A DNA stretch of 32,297 bases from Phyllobacterium bourgognense (lineage in GTDB: Bacteria; Pseudomonadota; Alphaproteobacteria; Rhizobiales; Rhizobiaceae). A model generated the notes under the pieces. The model saw nothing but the letters and a program-made list of their open reading frames with translations. It was not told where the DNA came from and searched no databases. The translations under genes were made by a program, and so were the position numbers. This document shows, in pieces, positions 1 to 9,569 of the stretch. Location of the stretch: NCBI RefSeq assembly GCF_003337575.1, contig NZ_QPJM01000028.1, forward strand, positions 1 to 32,297. Reading direction: 5' to 3'. The stretch's first letter is position 1, and each line of letters starts with the position of its first letter.

Positions 1-103
1 AGACGCGCTTCGACGACCGCCCGTCTTCCCAACCATATCAATGGCCAGACTCAAGATGAGGGCGTGGCAAGGGGAAAGCACACCCGGTTCTTTGAAATCA
101 TGA
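1..103 (-). repeat. Dispersed intergenic repeat, copy 1 (partial, runs off the left edge)
   Basis: Bases 1-103 match the reverse complement of about 32128-32233 with a few mismatches and 1-nt gaps. Shared blocks, read in the sense of the neighbouring gene, are CAAAGAACCGGGTGTG, CTTGCCACGCCC, TCTGGCCATT and a ~30-nt block containing GACGGGCGGTCGTCG. The repeat ends about 7 bp from the ubiA stop codon, and its sense relative to ubiA is the same as copy 2 relative to rnhA. Its length is close to that of short palindromic intergenic elements described in related genera (Bru-RS of Brucella, RIME of Rhizobium), but I cannot confirm membership from memory of sequence. The left boundary is unknown because the window begins inside it. 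Confidence 0.85.
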
Positions 104-109
104 TGAAGC

Positions 110-1105
110 TCAGAACAGCGGCTTGACCACCGTCCACAACCCACCGAACACGAGGCCGAGAAAGATCAACCAGCCAACCACGGTATTCGACTTGAACAGC
201 CTGAGGCATTCGTTCGGATTATCGATGTCGAGTGTCATGATCTGGCGATACATATGCGCGCCCGCAGCCAGCAGTCCGGCAACTGCGGGCATCGGAACCT
301 CCGCCACGGCAAAGGCTCCAAGAAAGAGGGCCAATGCGCCGCCATAAAGCACGACCAGCGCTTCTCGCGTGCGGCTGCCGAACAGCCGGGCGGTTGAATG
401 CACGCCAACCAGCGCGTCATCTTCCTTGTCCTGGTGGGCGTAGATCGTGTCATAGCCGATGACCCACAGGATCGATCCCGCATAAAGCAGGACCGCTGGC
501 CAGTCGAGCGAACCGAAGTGGGCGGACCATCCCACAAGTGCACCCCAGGAAAAGGCAAGTCCCAGAACGAGTTGCGGCCAGTTGGTGATTCGTTTCATGA
601 AAGGATAGATCGCAACGATAAGCAATGATCCGATGGCAAGGAATATCGTGAACAGGTTGAACTGCACCACGACTGCCAACCCCACGAGCGCCTGAAGAAC
701 GAGAAAAACCTTGGCCTGTTTGCGGGTCACCTGACCCGACGGAAGCGGCCGCGAACGCGTTCGTGCAACCTTGTTATCGATATCTTCGTCGGCGAGGTCA
801 TTGTAGGTGCAGCCCGCACCCCGCATGGCGATAGCGCCAATCAGAAAGAGCACCAGGTGATAGGGTGAAGGCAGCACCGACCAAAGCGGAGCGCCGACCT
901 TTGCACCGGCAGCTGCCGCGAGGGCCGTTGCCCACCAGCACGGCCATAGCAGGAGCCACCAACCGATTGGCCGGTCCCAGCGTGCCAGCTGCGCATAGGG
1001 CCAGAGCCAGTTAGGCAATGTCCGATAGACCCAATGACCTGACGGTGCATCGAAAACCCTGCCGCGGGCCTGCGTAGACTGGATGATGTCTTTTTCTGAA
1101 GTCAT
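110..1105 (-). CDS. ubiA: 4-hydroxybenzoate polyprenyltransferase UbiA
   Basis: This integral inner-membrane enzyme attaches the polyprenyl chain to 4-hydroxybenzoate in ubiquinone synthesis. The 331-residue protein has the two Mg/diphosphate-binding aspartate motifs of the UbiA superfamily: NDLADEDID at residues 102-110 followed by RTRSRPL, and DTIYAHQDKEDD at 219-230. Between and after them are many hydrophobic helices. The length is slightly above the usual ~290-320 because of an N-terminal hydrophilic extension of about 35 residues, which is common in rhizobia. The ATG is preceded by AAGG at a normal distance. The gene is divergent from purD across a 136-bp spacer. A homologous prenyltransferase (ctaB) lies at 25.5 kb, but that one has the heme O synthase signature. 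Confidence 0.95.
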   Translation of the reverse strand: MTSEKDIIQSTQARGRVFDAPSGHWVYRTLPNWLWPYAQLARWDRPIGWWLLLWPCWWATALAAAAGAKVGAPLWSVLPSPYHLVLFLIGAIAMRGAGCTYNDLADEDIDNKVARTRSRPLPSGQVTRKQAKVFLVLQALVGLAVVVQFNLFTIFLAIGSLLIVAIYPFMKRITNWPQLVLGLAFSWGALVGWSAHFGSLDWPAVLLYAGSILWVIGYDTIYAHQDKEDDALVGVHSTARLFGSRTREALVVLYGGALALFLGAFAVAEVPMPAVAGLLAAGAHMYRQIMTLDIDNPNECLRLFKSNTVVGWLIFLGLVFGGLWTVVKPLF

Positions 1106-1241
1106 GCTTTGACCTTGCAGCGCTGGGCAATACAGTCAAGCGGTTTAGGCAGTTTTTCAGGGCAAATCCGTGGTGCGCGCTTGACCCTGAGAGCATCACA
1201 CCATACCGAGACGACAGTTTTCAAAGCGGAGCTCAAATTCG

Positions 1242-2522
1242 ATGAACGTCTTGCTGATAGGTTCGGGTGGCCGCGAACACGCCTTGGCCTGGAAGATCGC
1301 CGCCTCGCCGGTGTTGACGACGCTCTATTGCGCGCCCGGCAATCCAGGCATTGCAAGCGTTGCGGAATGCGTTGCACTCGATCCCGCAGATCACGACGCG
1401 ATCATTGCCTTCTGCCAGCAAAAGTCGATTGACTTCGTTGTTGTCGGCCCGGAAGCCCCCTTGGTCGCCGGCATCACCGACGATCTGCGCGCCGCCGGGA
1501 TTACGGTATTCGGTCCTTCAAAGGCTGCCGCACGTCTCGAAGGTTCGAAAGGCTTTACCAAGGACCTTTGTGCCCAGTTCGATATTCCGACCGGCAAGTA
1601 TCAGCGTTTCACTCAGGCTGAAGCGGCCAGGGCCTATATCCGGCAGGAAGGCGTGCCGATCGTGGTCAAGGCCGACGGGCTCGCGGCAGGCAAGGGCGTC
1701 GTCGTCGCCTTTGAACTACAGGAAGCGCTCGATGCTGTGGACGCCTGCTTCGATGGAGCATTTGGCGGAGCTGGTGCCGAAGTCGTCGTGGAAGAATATC
1801 TTGAGGGCGAAGAGGCCAGTTTCTTTTGCCTGTGCGATGGCAAGACAGCGCTTCCCTTCGGCACCGCCCAGGATCACAAGCGTGTTGGCGATGGCGATAC
1901 CGGCGCTAACACTGGCGGCATGGGGGCCTATTCGCCAGCGCCGGTGATGACACAGGCGATCATCGACCTCACCATGCGTGATCTGATCGAACCGACGATG
2001 CGCGGCATGACCGAAATCGGCGCACCCTTTAGCGGTGTATTGTTTGCTGGCCTGATGATCACCAGAAATGGACCGAAACTGATTGAATACAACACGCGGT
2101 TCGGCGATCCCGAGACACAGGTGCTGATGTTGCGTCTGAAGGATGATCTGTTGCTGCTGCTGAAGGCTGCAGCTGACGGGGTACTCGATCAGATGTCCGT
2201 TCGCTGGAATGACGATCCGGCGCTCACGGTCGTCATGGCCGCCAAAGGTTACCCGGCGGCACCGGAAAAAGGCAGCGTGATCCGAGGTGTTGCGGCCGCT
2301 GGCGACGATGAAAACGTCGAGATTTTTCACGCGGGAACTAAGGACAGGAATGGTGAACTGATCGCCAACGGCGGCCGGGTTCTAAACATCACGGCAAGCG
2401 GCAAGACGGTTCAGGATGCGCAGAAGGCAGCTTATGCCGCGATTGCGAAGATCGATTGGCCGGAGGGTTTTTACCGCCATGATATTGGCTGGCGCGCCAT
2501 CGAACGTGAAAAGGCGCTATAG
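1242..2522 (+). CDS. purD: Phosphoribosylamine--glycine ligase (GAR synthetase)
   Basis: This cytosolic ATP-grasp enzyme makes glycinamide ribonucleotide, the second step of de novo purine synthesis. The 426 residues match the family's usual 420-430. Visible features are the N-terminal [26 protein letters not shown] near 65, the ATP-grasp lysine segment [34 protein letters not shown], and [11 protein letters not shown] with metal/phosphate ligands. The ATG at 1242 has GGAG at 1228-1231. A weak TTGACC (1181-1186) lies upstream but its -10 partner is poor. The 3' end overlaps the convergent GH25 gene by 6 bp, so there is no room for a dedicated terminator. Confidence 0.97.
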   Translation: MNVLLIGSGGREHALAWKIAASPVLTTLYCAPGNPGIASVAECVALDPADHDAIIAFCQQKSIDFVVVGPEAPLVAGITDDLRAAGITVFGPSKAAARLEGSKGFTKDLCAQFDIPTGKYQRFTQAEAARAYIRQEGVPIVVKADGLAAGKGVVVAFELQEALDAVDACFDGAFGGAGAEVVVEEYLEGEEASFFCLCDGKTALPFGTAQDHKRVGDGDTGANTGGMGAYSPAPVMTQAIIDLTMRDLIEPTMRGMTEIGAPFSGVLFAGLMITRNGPKLIEYNTRFGDPETQVLMLRLKDDLLLLLKAAADGVLDQMSVRWNDDPALTVVMAAKGYPAAPEKGSVIRGVAAAGDDENVEIFHAGTKDRNGELIANGGRVLNITASGKTVQDAQKAAYAAIAKIDWPEGFYRHDIGWRAIEREKAL

Positions 2523-3704
2523 GAAAGGCGTCAAGGCGGGGTAACGGATGCGATCGGGCGCATCCGCTGCCATGTTGGTTTTCTTCAAACATGCGGTCGT
2601 GATTCCGAAGGGCAGGGTCTCATAGAAGTGATCGAGCTGACGTGAGACCGATTGGCTGAGGGCGAGAGACAGCGCGTCTATAGTGAGGGTCCTGGCCCTT
2701 AGTTGGCCCGTAGGCTGCTCCAGCACCGAAGCCGTTATTGTGCTGTCCACAGCCGGCTTGACCGGAGGGAGCAAAGGTTCGGTAGAAGCGACCAGTACGG
2801 GTTGTTGATATGGTGGCTTGTCGCGGGGCGTTGGCAGATTGTCCGGCGGGATAGCGTCGACCAGACCACCGAAGGGCCACGTCCTTTTCAGCTCGGTCAC
2901 CGTCATATCGGCGATGTTGACGTCGATGTCCCGGCTGGTTCCGGGCGGGCGATAGGGGCAGCGCCGCTCGCTGCAATTGTTCTGCGAAGTGAACTGCCAA
3001 AGCACATAATCCTGCCAGTTGCCCTTGGGAAAATGCGGAGCGATGTCCGATTGGTAACGCGCGTACCAAAGCGGCAAACGCGACAGGATGGGCAACTCGA
3101 GCCGATGATCAGCGATATATCGCGCGGTTATGCCGTTCGTGTACAGAACCGGATAACGTCCGGTGCGAAACTTGATATGTTCGGCGAAAATCTGCGCATC
3201 CTGCAATGACATGAACTTGTCAGGGTCGTTGTCCTCGATATCGATGGCCATCAACTCGTCGTCAGCCGGATCGGTGTAATCGATGAAATGATTGGCCTGC
3301 TCGATAGGATTGCCGGGACGGCCGAGATGATAGGCTCCCCATTTGAGCCCGAGTGCTTTGGCGAGCTGGCGGCGCGTTTGGTATAACTCGCGCGAGACAG
3401 AATAATTGCGCCATATGCGTTTGCACAATTCCTGTTGCATCGCATCGACGATACGGTTGCAATGGTAGTTGGCCGGCATGCCATCGGAGCCTTTGTGGAT
3501 GAAGGCGGCAACGCGCGGGTCCTTGGCGATTTCCATAAGGTTGAAGGAGTTGTGTTCGTACCCGTCGAGTATGATCGCGCGTTCCTTGTTTGCCCACGGC
3601 GAGCGGAACTCCGACTCCGCATGGACCGGGCCGCCAGACATGAGGGCGGCAACGAACATGGCAAAAGCACGTACGCGGATCGTCAAATGGGTGGTCCCTC
3701 GCAC
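2517..3704 (-). CDS. Secreted glycoside hydrolase family 25 (muramidase-like) protein
   Basis: The protein is a probable exported peptidoglycan N-acetylmuramidase. After an N-terminal signal peptide (positive residues, then [17 protein letters not shown], cleavage near 29/30) comes a GH25 domain at about 43-270. It has [11 protein letters not shown] with a candidate catalytic Asp47, [26 protein letters not shown], the DxE pair in AIDIED (D155/E157), [23 protein letters not shown] and DIDVNIAD. The last ~115 residues are proline-rich, without a recognised domain. The first codon used here is GTG at 3704. A TTG at 3686 has a better ribosome site (GAGGG, revcomp of 3696-3700, 9 nt away) and keeps the signal peptide, whereas the ATG at 3659 would lose its positive n-region. 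The gene stands alone; its substrate in the cell is not shown by context. Confidence 0.85.
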   Translation of the reverse strand: MRGTTHLTIRVRAFAMFVAALMSGGPVHAESEFRSPWANKERAIILDGYEHNSFNLMEIAKDPRVAAFIHKGSDGMPANYHCNRIVDAMQQELCKRIWRNYSVSRELYQTRRQLAKALGLKWGAYHLGRPGNPIEQANHFIDYTDPADDELMAIDIEDNDPDKFMSLQDAQIFAEHIKFRTGRYPVLYTNGITARYIADHRLELPILSRLPLWYARYQSDIAPHFPKGNWQDYVLWQFTSQNNCSERRCPYRPPGTSRDIDVNIADMTVTELKRTWPFGGLVDAIPPDNLPTPRDKPPYQQPVLVASTEPLLPPVKPAVDSTITASVLEQPTGQLRARTLTIDALSLALSQSVSRQLDHFYETLPFGITTACLKKTNMAADAPDRIRYPALTPFL

Positions 3705-3931
3705 CTCGCGAACAAGTCTCTAAATCTGATAGTACCGAATGATGGTCGCCGCATCGCGGTTAATAAACAGTTAGCCACCGTTAATTGCGCACTGAATGGC
3801 TATCTGGAACGGGATTTTCAGACCACTATCGCAATATCTTACGTTTACGTCAAAATAAGCTTGCCTCGAGCCCGCGCGAAGTTGCAATGTGCGGTCCGCA
3901 ACGAGTATCACCTGATGAGGAGACATGATCG

Positions 3932-5707
3932 ATGTACCGCGCGCCCGTCGATGAAATCGCCCATACTCTGAAGACAATCGCCGGACTCGACGAAGTCATC
4001 GCGCAAGGACGTTTCGTTGATTTGTCGGATGACCTGGTAGACGCCATTCTTGAAGAAGCGGGAAAATTCGCATCCATCCGTGTGGCACCGCTGCTTGAGG
4101 TTGGTGACAAGCATGGTACTCCGCTCAAGGATGCAGAGGTTACCATGCCGCCGGGCTGGAAAGACGTCTATGGGGAGTGGACTGCTAGCGGCTGGAATGC
4201 CTTGACCGGTTCGCACGAGTTCGGCGGGCAGGGCTTGCCGATGATGCTGGCGATTGCGACGTTCGAAATGTGGAACTCCGGCTCGATGGCCTTCGGCATT
4301 GGACCGACATTGACACTCGGCGCCATCGAAGCGCTGGAAGCGCATGCTACCGACGAGTTGAAGCACACTTTTCTGCCAAAGCTCATATCCGGCGAGTGGA
4401 TGGGAACGATGAACCTCACCGAGCCGCAGGCTGGTTCAGACGTTGGCGCCCTGCGCACCAGAGCCGAACGCGTCGATGATGGTACCTATCGCATTTTCGG
4501 CACGAAGATTTTCATCACTTACGGCGAACACGACCTCACCGAGAATATCATTCATATGGTTCTGGCTCGCCTGCCCGATGCACCGGTGGGCACCAAAGGT
4601 ATTTCATTGTTCCTCGTGCCAAAGTTTCTGGTCAACGAGGACGGGTCGCTTGGCCCTCGCAACGACGTCTTTTGTGGTGGCGTCGAGCACAAGATGGGCA
4701 TTCGCGGCTCGCCCACCTGCACGATGATCTACGGGGATGGTTTCGCCAAGGATCAGGAGCCGGGCGCCATTGGCTGGCTCATCGGCGAGGAAAATCGGGG
4801 GCTTGCCTGCATGTTTACCATGATGAACAATGCGCGCCTCGCAGTCGGCATTCAGGGTGTCGCCGTGGCGGAGGCTGCCTACCAGAAGGCATTGGGCTAT
4901 GCGCAGGAGCGCCGTCAGATGCGCGCGCCGGGCTGGACGGGCGAGGGTATGAGCCCGATCATCGAACATCCGGATGTGCAGCGTAATTTGTTGACAATGA
5001 AGGGCTTGACCGGGGCTGCTCGCTCGATTGCCTATGCGTGCGCGCACGCGCTCGACATGGCAAAAACAGCGTCGGAAGACGATGCCCGGCACTGGGCAGA
5101 TCGTGCCAATCTGCTGACTCCGGTTGCCAAGGCATTTTCGACCGATATCGGCGTCGACGTGGCGTCGATCGGCATCCAGGTCCATGGCGGGATGGGTTAT
5201 ATTGAAGAGACTGGTGCTGCGCAATTTCTGCGCGACGCTCGTATTGCACCCATTTATGAAGGTACCAACGGCATCCAGGCAATTGATCTCGTCCAGCGCA
5301 AATTGCAGTTGGGCGGGGGTGAGCACATCAAAACCTATATCGCTGAACTCCGCGCCGTAGCAGAGGCCGTGGCCGCATCGAACAGTCTAGATTTCGGAGA
5401 GACCGGGCGACGTCTGCTGGCGGGCTTGGAAGATCTGGAGGCGACGAGCCTTTGGCTGCAGCAGGCGTTGGCCGAGGGCGAGATCAGCACGGCTTTTGCT
5501 GGAGCCACACCCTATCTACGGCTTTTCGGTCTAGCCGCCGGAGCGACTTACCTGGCAAAGGGTGCACTGGCCGGTGAGCATGCTGGACGGACGGCGTTGG
5601 CGCGATTCTTTGCTGAAAACCTACTATTTGAAACCAGCACCCTAAAAGACCGCGTCATTCATGGTGCGGCCAGTCTACTCGACGGGCGTTCTGCCCTCGC
5701 TTCATAA
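3932..5707 (+). CDS. Acyl-CoA dehydrogenase, long (DmdC/AcylCoA_DH_N) type
   Basis: This FAD-dependent acyl-CoA dehydrogenase has 591 residues, about 200 more than ordinary ACADs. The extra length is the family's N-terminal segment (starting MYRAPVDEI) and a C-terminal helical domain (about 470-591). Signatures are LTEPQAGSDVGALRT (162-176), KIFIT (192-196), QVHGGMGYIEETG (416-428) and IYEGTNGIQ, whose Glu443 is the expected catalytic base. Homologues are often auto-annotated as 3-methylmercaptopropionyl-CoA dehydrogenase, but most are uncharacterised; the substrate here is unknown. The ATG has GAGGAG at 3917-3922. Eight bases separate its stop from a crotonase gene, so the two probably form an operon for oxidising an acyl-CoA. 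Confidence 0.92.
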   Translation: MYRAPVDEIAHTLKTIAGLDEVIAQGRFVDLSDDLVDAILEEAGKFASIRVAPLLEVGDKHGTPLKDAEVTMPPGWKDVYGEWTASGWNALTGSHEFGGQGLPMMLAIATFEMWNSGSMAFGIGPTLTLGAIEALEAHATDELKHTFLPKLISGEWMGTMNLTEPQAGSDVGALRTRAERVDDGTYRIFGTKIFITYGEHDLTENIIHMVLARLPDAPVGTKGISLFLVPKFLVNEDGSLGPRNDVFCGGVEHKMGIRGSPTCTMIYGDGFAKDQEPGAIGWLIGEENRGLACMFTMMNNARLAVGIQGVAVAEAAYQKALGYAQERRQMRAPGWTGEGMSPIIEHPDVQRNLLTMKGLTGAARSIAYACAHALDMAKTASEDDARHWADRANLLTPVAKAFSTDIGVDVASIGIQVHGGMGYIEETGAAQFLRDARIAPIYEGTNGIQAIDLVQRKLQLGGGEHIKTYIAELRAVAEAVAASNSLDFGETGRRLLAGLEDLEATSLWLQQALAEGEISTAFAGATPYLRLFGLAAGATYLAKGALAGEHAGRTALARFFAENLLFETSTLKDRVIHGAASLLDGRSALAS

Positions 5708-5715
5708 GGAAATCC

Positions 5716-6468
5716 ATGTCAGACCATATTCAAATCGAGCGCCATGGCGCTGTCCAGATTATCCGCATGAACCGGCCGGACAAGAAGAACGCTCTTACCC
5801 GAGCAATGTATACGACGATGACCAAGGCGATCGTCGAGGGCGATGCCGACGCCTCGATTGGCGCACACGTGTTCTTTGGCGTGACAGGAGCCTTTTCTTC
5901 CGGCAACGACCTGCAGGACTTCATGGCCTTCGCCACCACTGGCAATATGGGCAGCGAAGTCATTGATTTTCTTATTACGCTGGTCAACGCGAAGAAGCCG
6001 CTTCTGGCAGGCGTGGACGGCCTTGCTATTGGGGTCGGCACCACGATTCATTTCCACTGCGATCTGACGTTCGCTACACCGCAATCCTATTTCAAGACGC
6101 CGTTTGTCGATCTCGGACTGGTACTGGAAGCGGGGTCCAGTTTGCTGGGTCCTGTATTGATGGGCCACCAAAGGGCTTTTGCTTTCCTGGCCATGGGCGA
6201 AGGATTGCACGCGGTTGAAGCCAAAGAGGCGGGGCTGGTCTACAAGCTTGTCGACACGGAGGAACTGGAAAGCACTGTCTTGAATGTGGCGGCCGAGATT
6301 GCCGCCAAGCCGCCGGAAGCCATGCAGATTTCACGCGATCTTCTGCGGATGCCGCGGGAAGACGTCGTGGAGCGTATCAAACTGGAGGCAAAGCATTTTG
6401 CCGAGCGCCTCCAGTCGGAGGAGGCCCGCGGCGCTTTGATGGCCTTTCTCACGCGTAAGAAGAGCTGA
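5716..6468 (+). CDS. Enoyl-CoA hydratase/isomerase (crotonase) family, isomerase-type active site
   Basis: This 250-residue crotonase-fold protein has the oxyanion-hole segments FSSGNDLQDF (60-69) and DGLAIGVGTTIHFHCD (101-116). Aligned by eye to classical enoyl-CoA hydratase, the first catalytic Glu (in the xPEhxLG motif) is replaced by Phe130. A Glu is present eight residues later, at 138 in GLVLEAGSS. That is the position of the catalytic Glu in delta3,delta2-enoyl-CoA isomerases, so isomerase activity is at least as likely as hydratase. The ribosome site AAGGA (5706-5710) overlaps the upstream stop codon, implying translational coupling with the acyl-CoA dehydrogenase. It converges on pdxH with 1 bp between stop codons. 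Confidence 0.9.
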   Translation: MSDHIQIERHGAVQIIRMNRPDKKNALTRAMYTTMTKAIVEGDADASIGAHVFFGVTGAFSSGNDLQDFMAFATTGNMGSEVIDFLITLVNAKKPLLAGVDGLAIGVGTTIHFHCDLTFATPQSYFKTPFVDLGLVLEAGSSLLGPVLMGHQRAFAFLAMGEGLHAVEAKEAGLVYKLVDTEELESTVLNVAAEIAAKPPEAMQISRDLLRMPREDVVERIKLEAKHFAERLQSEEARGALMAFLTRKKS

Positions 6469-6469
6469 G

Positions 6470-7081
6470 CTAAGGATAGAGCCTCGTCTTGCCCCAGTCG
6501 CCTTCCGGCGTAAGACGGCTGAAGACCACCCGGTCATGCAAGCGGAACGGCCGGTCGTGCCAGAATTCGATCGACGTTGGACGAATACGAAATCCCGACC
6601 AATAGTCGGGGCGCGGAATTTCACCGATGGCATAACGCGCAGTGTATTCGGCTACGGCCTTTTCGAGCGCAAACCGGCTTTCAAGGGGACGAGATTGTTT
6701 TGATGCCCAGGCGCCAATGCGGCTTCCGCGAGGGCGCGTTGCATAGTAGGCGTCGGCGTCTTCTCTGCTGACGATCTCGACCGGACCGCGGATGCGGACT
6801 TGACGACGGAGCGATTTCCAGTGAAAGCACATCGCCGCTTTCATGGATCCCAGAATTTCCTGGCCCTTTTCGCTCTCGAAATTTGTATAGAAAACAAAGC
6901 CTTGGCTATCGAATCCCTTGAGGAGTACCATGCGAACGTCTGGCAATCCTTCGTTGTCCACTGTTGCCAGCGCTACAGCATTGGGGTCATTGGGCTCGGT
7001 CTTGCCTGCCTCCGCCAGCCATTCATCGAAAAGCGCGAACGGCTCGGATTTCTCCGTGAAGTCATCTGTTGTTAACTTCAT
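6470..7081 (-). CDS. pdxH: Pyridoxamine/pyridoxine 5'-phosphate oxidase
   Basis: PdxH is a cytosolic FMN enzyme that oxidises PNP/PMP to pyridoxal 5'-phosphate. The protein has 203 residues, a normal length. Recognisable segments are [11 protein letters not shown] (33-43), [18 protein letters not shown] with the FMN-binding region, [30 protein letters not shown], and the conserved C-terminus from [17 protein letters not shown] to WGKTRLYP. The ATG at 7081 is divergent from the lipoprotein gene across about 50 bp. PLP made by this enzyme would serve the PLP-dependent gene at 12.9 kb, but there is no operon link. Confidence 0.97.
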   Translation of the reverse strand: MKLTTDDFTEKSEPFALFDEWLAEAGKTEPNDPNAVALATVDNEGLPDVRMVLLKGFDSQGFVFYTNFESEKGQEILGSMKAAMCFHWKSLRRQVRIRGPVEIVSREDADAYYATRPRGSRIGAWASKQSRPLESRFALEKAVAEYTARYAIGEIPRPDYWSGFRIRPTSIEFWHDRPFRLHDRVVFSRLTPEGDWGKTRLYP

Positions 7082-7131
7082 TTAATCCATAGTCCCATAG
7101 TCATTTCGGATTGACCTTGTTAAAGAGAGAT

Positions 7132-7602
7132 ATGTGTTTGGCGTTTCTACGATCTGATAGCAAGAAATTTGGTGCAAAAAAACAGCATTGGCGCGGGCCT
7201 TATCCGGCCTTTGCCGTTGGTGTTGCCCTATGCTTGTTGTCGGGCTGCGCCATGAAGGATTTCAGCATCGAGAAAGCGGCTCCAGACCAGGCAACAGTAA
7301 CAGGGTCAGTCGCTCCTGCACAACCTGTCGACGCCAAGGGCTCGTCGGATCAATTGACAGTGCGCAACATCGTCTCGGCGCTGAATTTCACCCAATGGGG
7401 CAACAAGCCGGTTCCTTGGTCGAATCCCGAGACGGGCAGCCAAGGTACAATAACGACCATTGCTGAAAAGAAAGACGACGCCGGTCTTTGCCGCGAGTTC
7501 CAGACTTCGCGCGAGTCATTTGACGGGGTCATGATTTACAGGGGCGAGACCTGCATGCAAAATGGCGGGCAGTGGACGTTGAAATCTTTCGCGCCTATGT
7601 AG
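7132..7602 (+). CDS. Surface lipoprotein, 17-kDa antigen-like (RT0821/Lpp0805 family)
   Basis: This is a predicted outer-membrane lipoprotein. I place the start at ATG 7132 (156 residues) because AAGAGAGA stands just upstream; an in-frame TTG at 7111 would add seven residues. After a long, basic n-region comes a hydrophobic stretch ending in the lipobox LLSGC, with Cys39 as the lipidated residue. A Ser/Ala/Gln-rich linker containing VTGSVAP follows. The C-terminal domain has the family pattern ALNFTQWGNKPVPWSNPETG, then GxITxI, CREFQTS, YRGETC and GGQWTLKSF. The role of this family is not established; members are surface antigens in rickettsiae and brucellae. Confidence 0.82.
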   Translation: MCLAFLRSDSKKFGAKKQHWRGPYPAFAVGVALCLLSGCAMKDFSIEKAAPDQATVTGSVAPAQPVDAKGSSDQLTVRNIVSALNFTQWGNKPVPWSNPETGSQGTITTIAEKKDDAGLCREFQTSRESFDGVMIYRGETCMQNGGQWTLKSFAPM

Positions 7603-7727
7603 CAGATGAAGAATCTGGGCCAGTTTTCACTTTTTTCGTCTCAAATCTCTGGAATTTCTTCCTATTCGTGAGCATATAGCAGCGGAATCCCAAGACATCT
7701 CGCTCCGTTGCGAAGAAAGGCAGACAC

Positions 7728-8651
7728 ATGCGCGATCCCTATAGCGTGTTGGGCGTCGCCAAGACGGCGAAGCCCGAGGAAATTAAATCGGCGTTTCGCA
7801 AACTCGCCAAGAAATATCATCCCGACCAGAATCAGGATGACCCGAAGGCGCAGGCAAATTTCTCCGAAATCAATCAGGCATACGAAATCGTTGGTGACAA
7901 GGAACGTCGCGGCCAGTTTGACCGGGGGGAGATCGATGCCGAAGGCAAGCAGCGTGCACCACAAGGGTTTGAAGGTTACTCAAGCGCCGGCGGCGACCCG
8001 TTTGCCGGTTTTAGCGGCGGGCGCCGTCCGGGCGGTTTCGAGTTCCGTAGCGGCGGTACATCTGGCCTTGGTGCCGAAGACATATTGAGCAGCCTGTTTG
8101 GCGAGACCGGCGGCATGGGCGGCTTTGGCGGGGCCACGCGTCGCGCCGGACCACGCAAAGGTGCCGACCTACAGGCAACTATAGATATCAGCCTTGAGCA
8201 GGCAGCGGGCGCCGAAAAGGTTGAAGCAATATTTCCCAACGGCAAAAGGCTGGCGATCAAACTGCCCGCACAGGTGGAAAACGGTCAAACGATTCGCTTG
8301 AAAGGACAGGGAGAAGCTGTTCCTGGTGGCACCGCTGGTGATGCTTTAGTCACAGTGCGGTTCAAACCGCATCCGAAATTTCGGGTCGAGGGAAGGGATT
8401 TGCATGTCGAACTTCCGGTTTCGTTGAGCGACGCTGCCCTCGGTTCGCGGCAGGAAGTCGAAACTCTCAATGGCCGTGTAGCGGTCAAAGTCGCGCCGTG
8501 GACCAGTTCCGATAGGGTTTTACGGCTGAAAGGCAAGGGTTTGCCAAAGAAGCCGGATGGCCATGGCGATCTGTTCGCTCACGTCCGCATCATGTTGCCG
8601 GAACACGGGGATCCAGCTTTGGAAGCCTTTTTGCGCGATTCCAGTCAGTGA
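7728..8651 (+). CDS. DnaJ-family co-chaperone without zinc finger (CbpA/DnaJ-B type)
   Basis: This cytosolic Hsp70 co-chaperone has 307 residues. An N-terminal J domain (1-66, HPD at 31-33 for stimulating DnaK) is followed by a Gly/Phe-rich linker (about 75-135) and two beta-barrel substrate-binding domains (about 145-300) with [15 protein letters not shown] and [14 protein letters not shown]. No CxxCxGxG zinc repeats are present, which separates it from canonical DnaJ and groups it with CbpA. The ATG has AAAGG at 7716-7720. The gene stands between the lipoprotein and fabI. This chaperone type is commonly next to fabI in rhizobia, but I infer no functional link. Confidence 0.93.
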   Translation: MRDPYSVLGVAKTAKPEEIKSAFRKLAKKYHPDQNQDDPKAQANFSEINQAYEIVGDKERRGQFDRGEIDAEGKQRAPQGFEGYSSAGGDPFAGFSGGRRPGGFEFRSGGTSGLGAEDILSSLFGETGGMGGFGGATRRAGPRKGADLQATIDISLEQAAGAEKVEAIFPNGKRLAIKLPAQVENGQTIRLKGQGEAVPGGTAGDALVTVRFKPHPKFRVEGRDLHVELPVSLSDAALGSRQEVETLNGRVAVKVAPWTSSDRVLRLKGKGLPKKPDGHGDLFAHVRIMLPEHGDPALEAFLRDSSQ

Positions 8652-8683
8652 AAATCCAAAACCAGATTGGACACCGCGCTTGA

Positions 8684-8698
8684 AGCCCGGCGCGGGCT
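8684..8698 (+). other. Short hairpin between the dnaJ-like gene and fabI
   Basis: AGCCCG (8684-8689) pairs perfectly with CGGGCT (8693-8698) around a 3-nt loop, GCG. No T-run follows, so it is not a standard intrinsic terminator. It lies 33 bp past the dnaJ-like stop codon and 45 bp before the fabI start, and could slow or partly stop readthrough. Confidence 0.4.
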
Positions 8699-8743
8699 GT
8701 GCGATACCCCACATCAATCATAAGTCTCATGAAGGGTTGGTAT

Positions 8744-9562
8744 ATGACCGCCAAAACTGGTTTGATGCAGGGTAAACGCGGCCTTATAATGGGTGTCGCC
8801 AACAATCGGTCGATTGCCTGGGGCATTGCCAAGGCAGCGCACGACGCGGGTGCCGAACTTGCATTTACCTATCAGGGCGATGCTTTGAAAAAGCGCGTCG
8901 AGCCGCTCGCACAGGAGCTCGGCGCTTTTTTGTGCGGGCATTGCGATGTTTCCGATGCGTCGACCATCGACGCCTGCTTTGCTGCGCTCGAGCAGCACTG
9001 GGGCAAGATCGATTTCCTGGTGCACGCAATCGGCTTCTCCGACAAGGATGAACTCACCGGTCGCTACGTCGACACGTCGGAAGCCAACTTCACAAAGACG
9101 ATGCTGATTTCCGTCTTTTCGCTAACGGCGGTTGCCAAGCGGGCGGAAAAGCTGATGACAGATGGCGGCTCCATCTTGACGCTGACCTATTACGGTGCAG
9201 AAAAGGTCATGCCGAATTATAATGTCATGGGCGTTGCCAAGGCAGCACTTGAGGCGAGCGTCAAGTATCTGGCTGTCGATCTCGGCCCGGACAACATTCG
9301 CGTCAACGCGATTTCCGCAGGCCCGATCAAAACGCTTGCCGCTTCCGGCATCGGTGATTTCCGCTACATACTGAAGTGGAACGAGTACAACGCGCCACTG
9401 CGGCGTACTGTGACGATCGAGGAAGTCGGCGACGCGGGTCTCTATTTCCTTTCTGACTTGTCGCGCTCCGTCACAGGCGAGATCCATCACGCCGATAGCG
9501 GTTATCATGTCGTAGGAATGAAAGCAGTCGACGCACCGGATATTTCTGTCGTCAAGGATTGA
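8744..9562 (+). CDS. fabI: Enoyl-[acyl-carrier-protein] reductase (NADH), FabI
   Basis: FabI catalyses the last reductive step of each fatty acid elongation cycle and is the target of triclosan and diazaborines. The start is set at ATG 8744 (272 residues), with AAGGG at 8732-8736. The in-frame ATG 8729 and GTG 8699 have no good ribosome site. Features are the modified Rossmann motif GVANNRSIAWGIAKA (17-31), HAIGFSDKDEL, and the FabI-type active site with Tyr149 and Tyr159-x6-Lys166 in NYNVMGVAK. SAGPIKTLAASGI follows. Seven bases separate it from the next gene. Alphaproteobacteria often carry a second FabI elsewhere, so a paralogue is possible. Confidence 0.96.
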   Translation: MTAKTGLMQGKRGLIMGVANNRSIAWGIAKAAHDAGAELAFTYQGDALKKRVEPLAQELGAFLCGHCDVSDASTIDACFAALEQHWGKIDFLVHAIGFSDKDELTGRYVDTSEANFTKTMLISVFSLTAVAKRAEKLMTDGGSILTLTYYGAEKVMPNYNVMGVAKAALEASVKYLAVDLGPDNIRVNAISAGPIKTLAASGIGDFRYILKWNEYNAPLRRTVTIEEVGDAGLYFLSDLSRSVTGEIHHADSGYHVVGMKAVDAPDISVVKD

Positions 9563-9569
9563 AGTTCAA

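Noticed and set aside
3760..3784. TTAA-N7-TTAG-N6-TTAA, resembling a CtrA binding site, before the acyl-CoA dehydrogenase gene
   Set aside because: Only one pair approaches the TTAA-N7-TTAA consensus and with a mismatch. Such a short AT motif is expected by chance, and the genes are not typical CtrA targets.
7072..7085. TTAA-N6-TTAA at the pdxH start
   Set aside because: The spacing is one base short of the CtrA consensus and it overlaps the coding start; not supportable.
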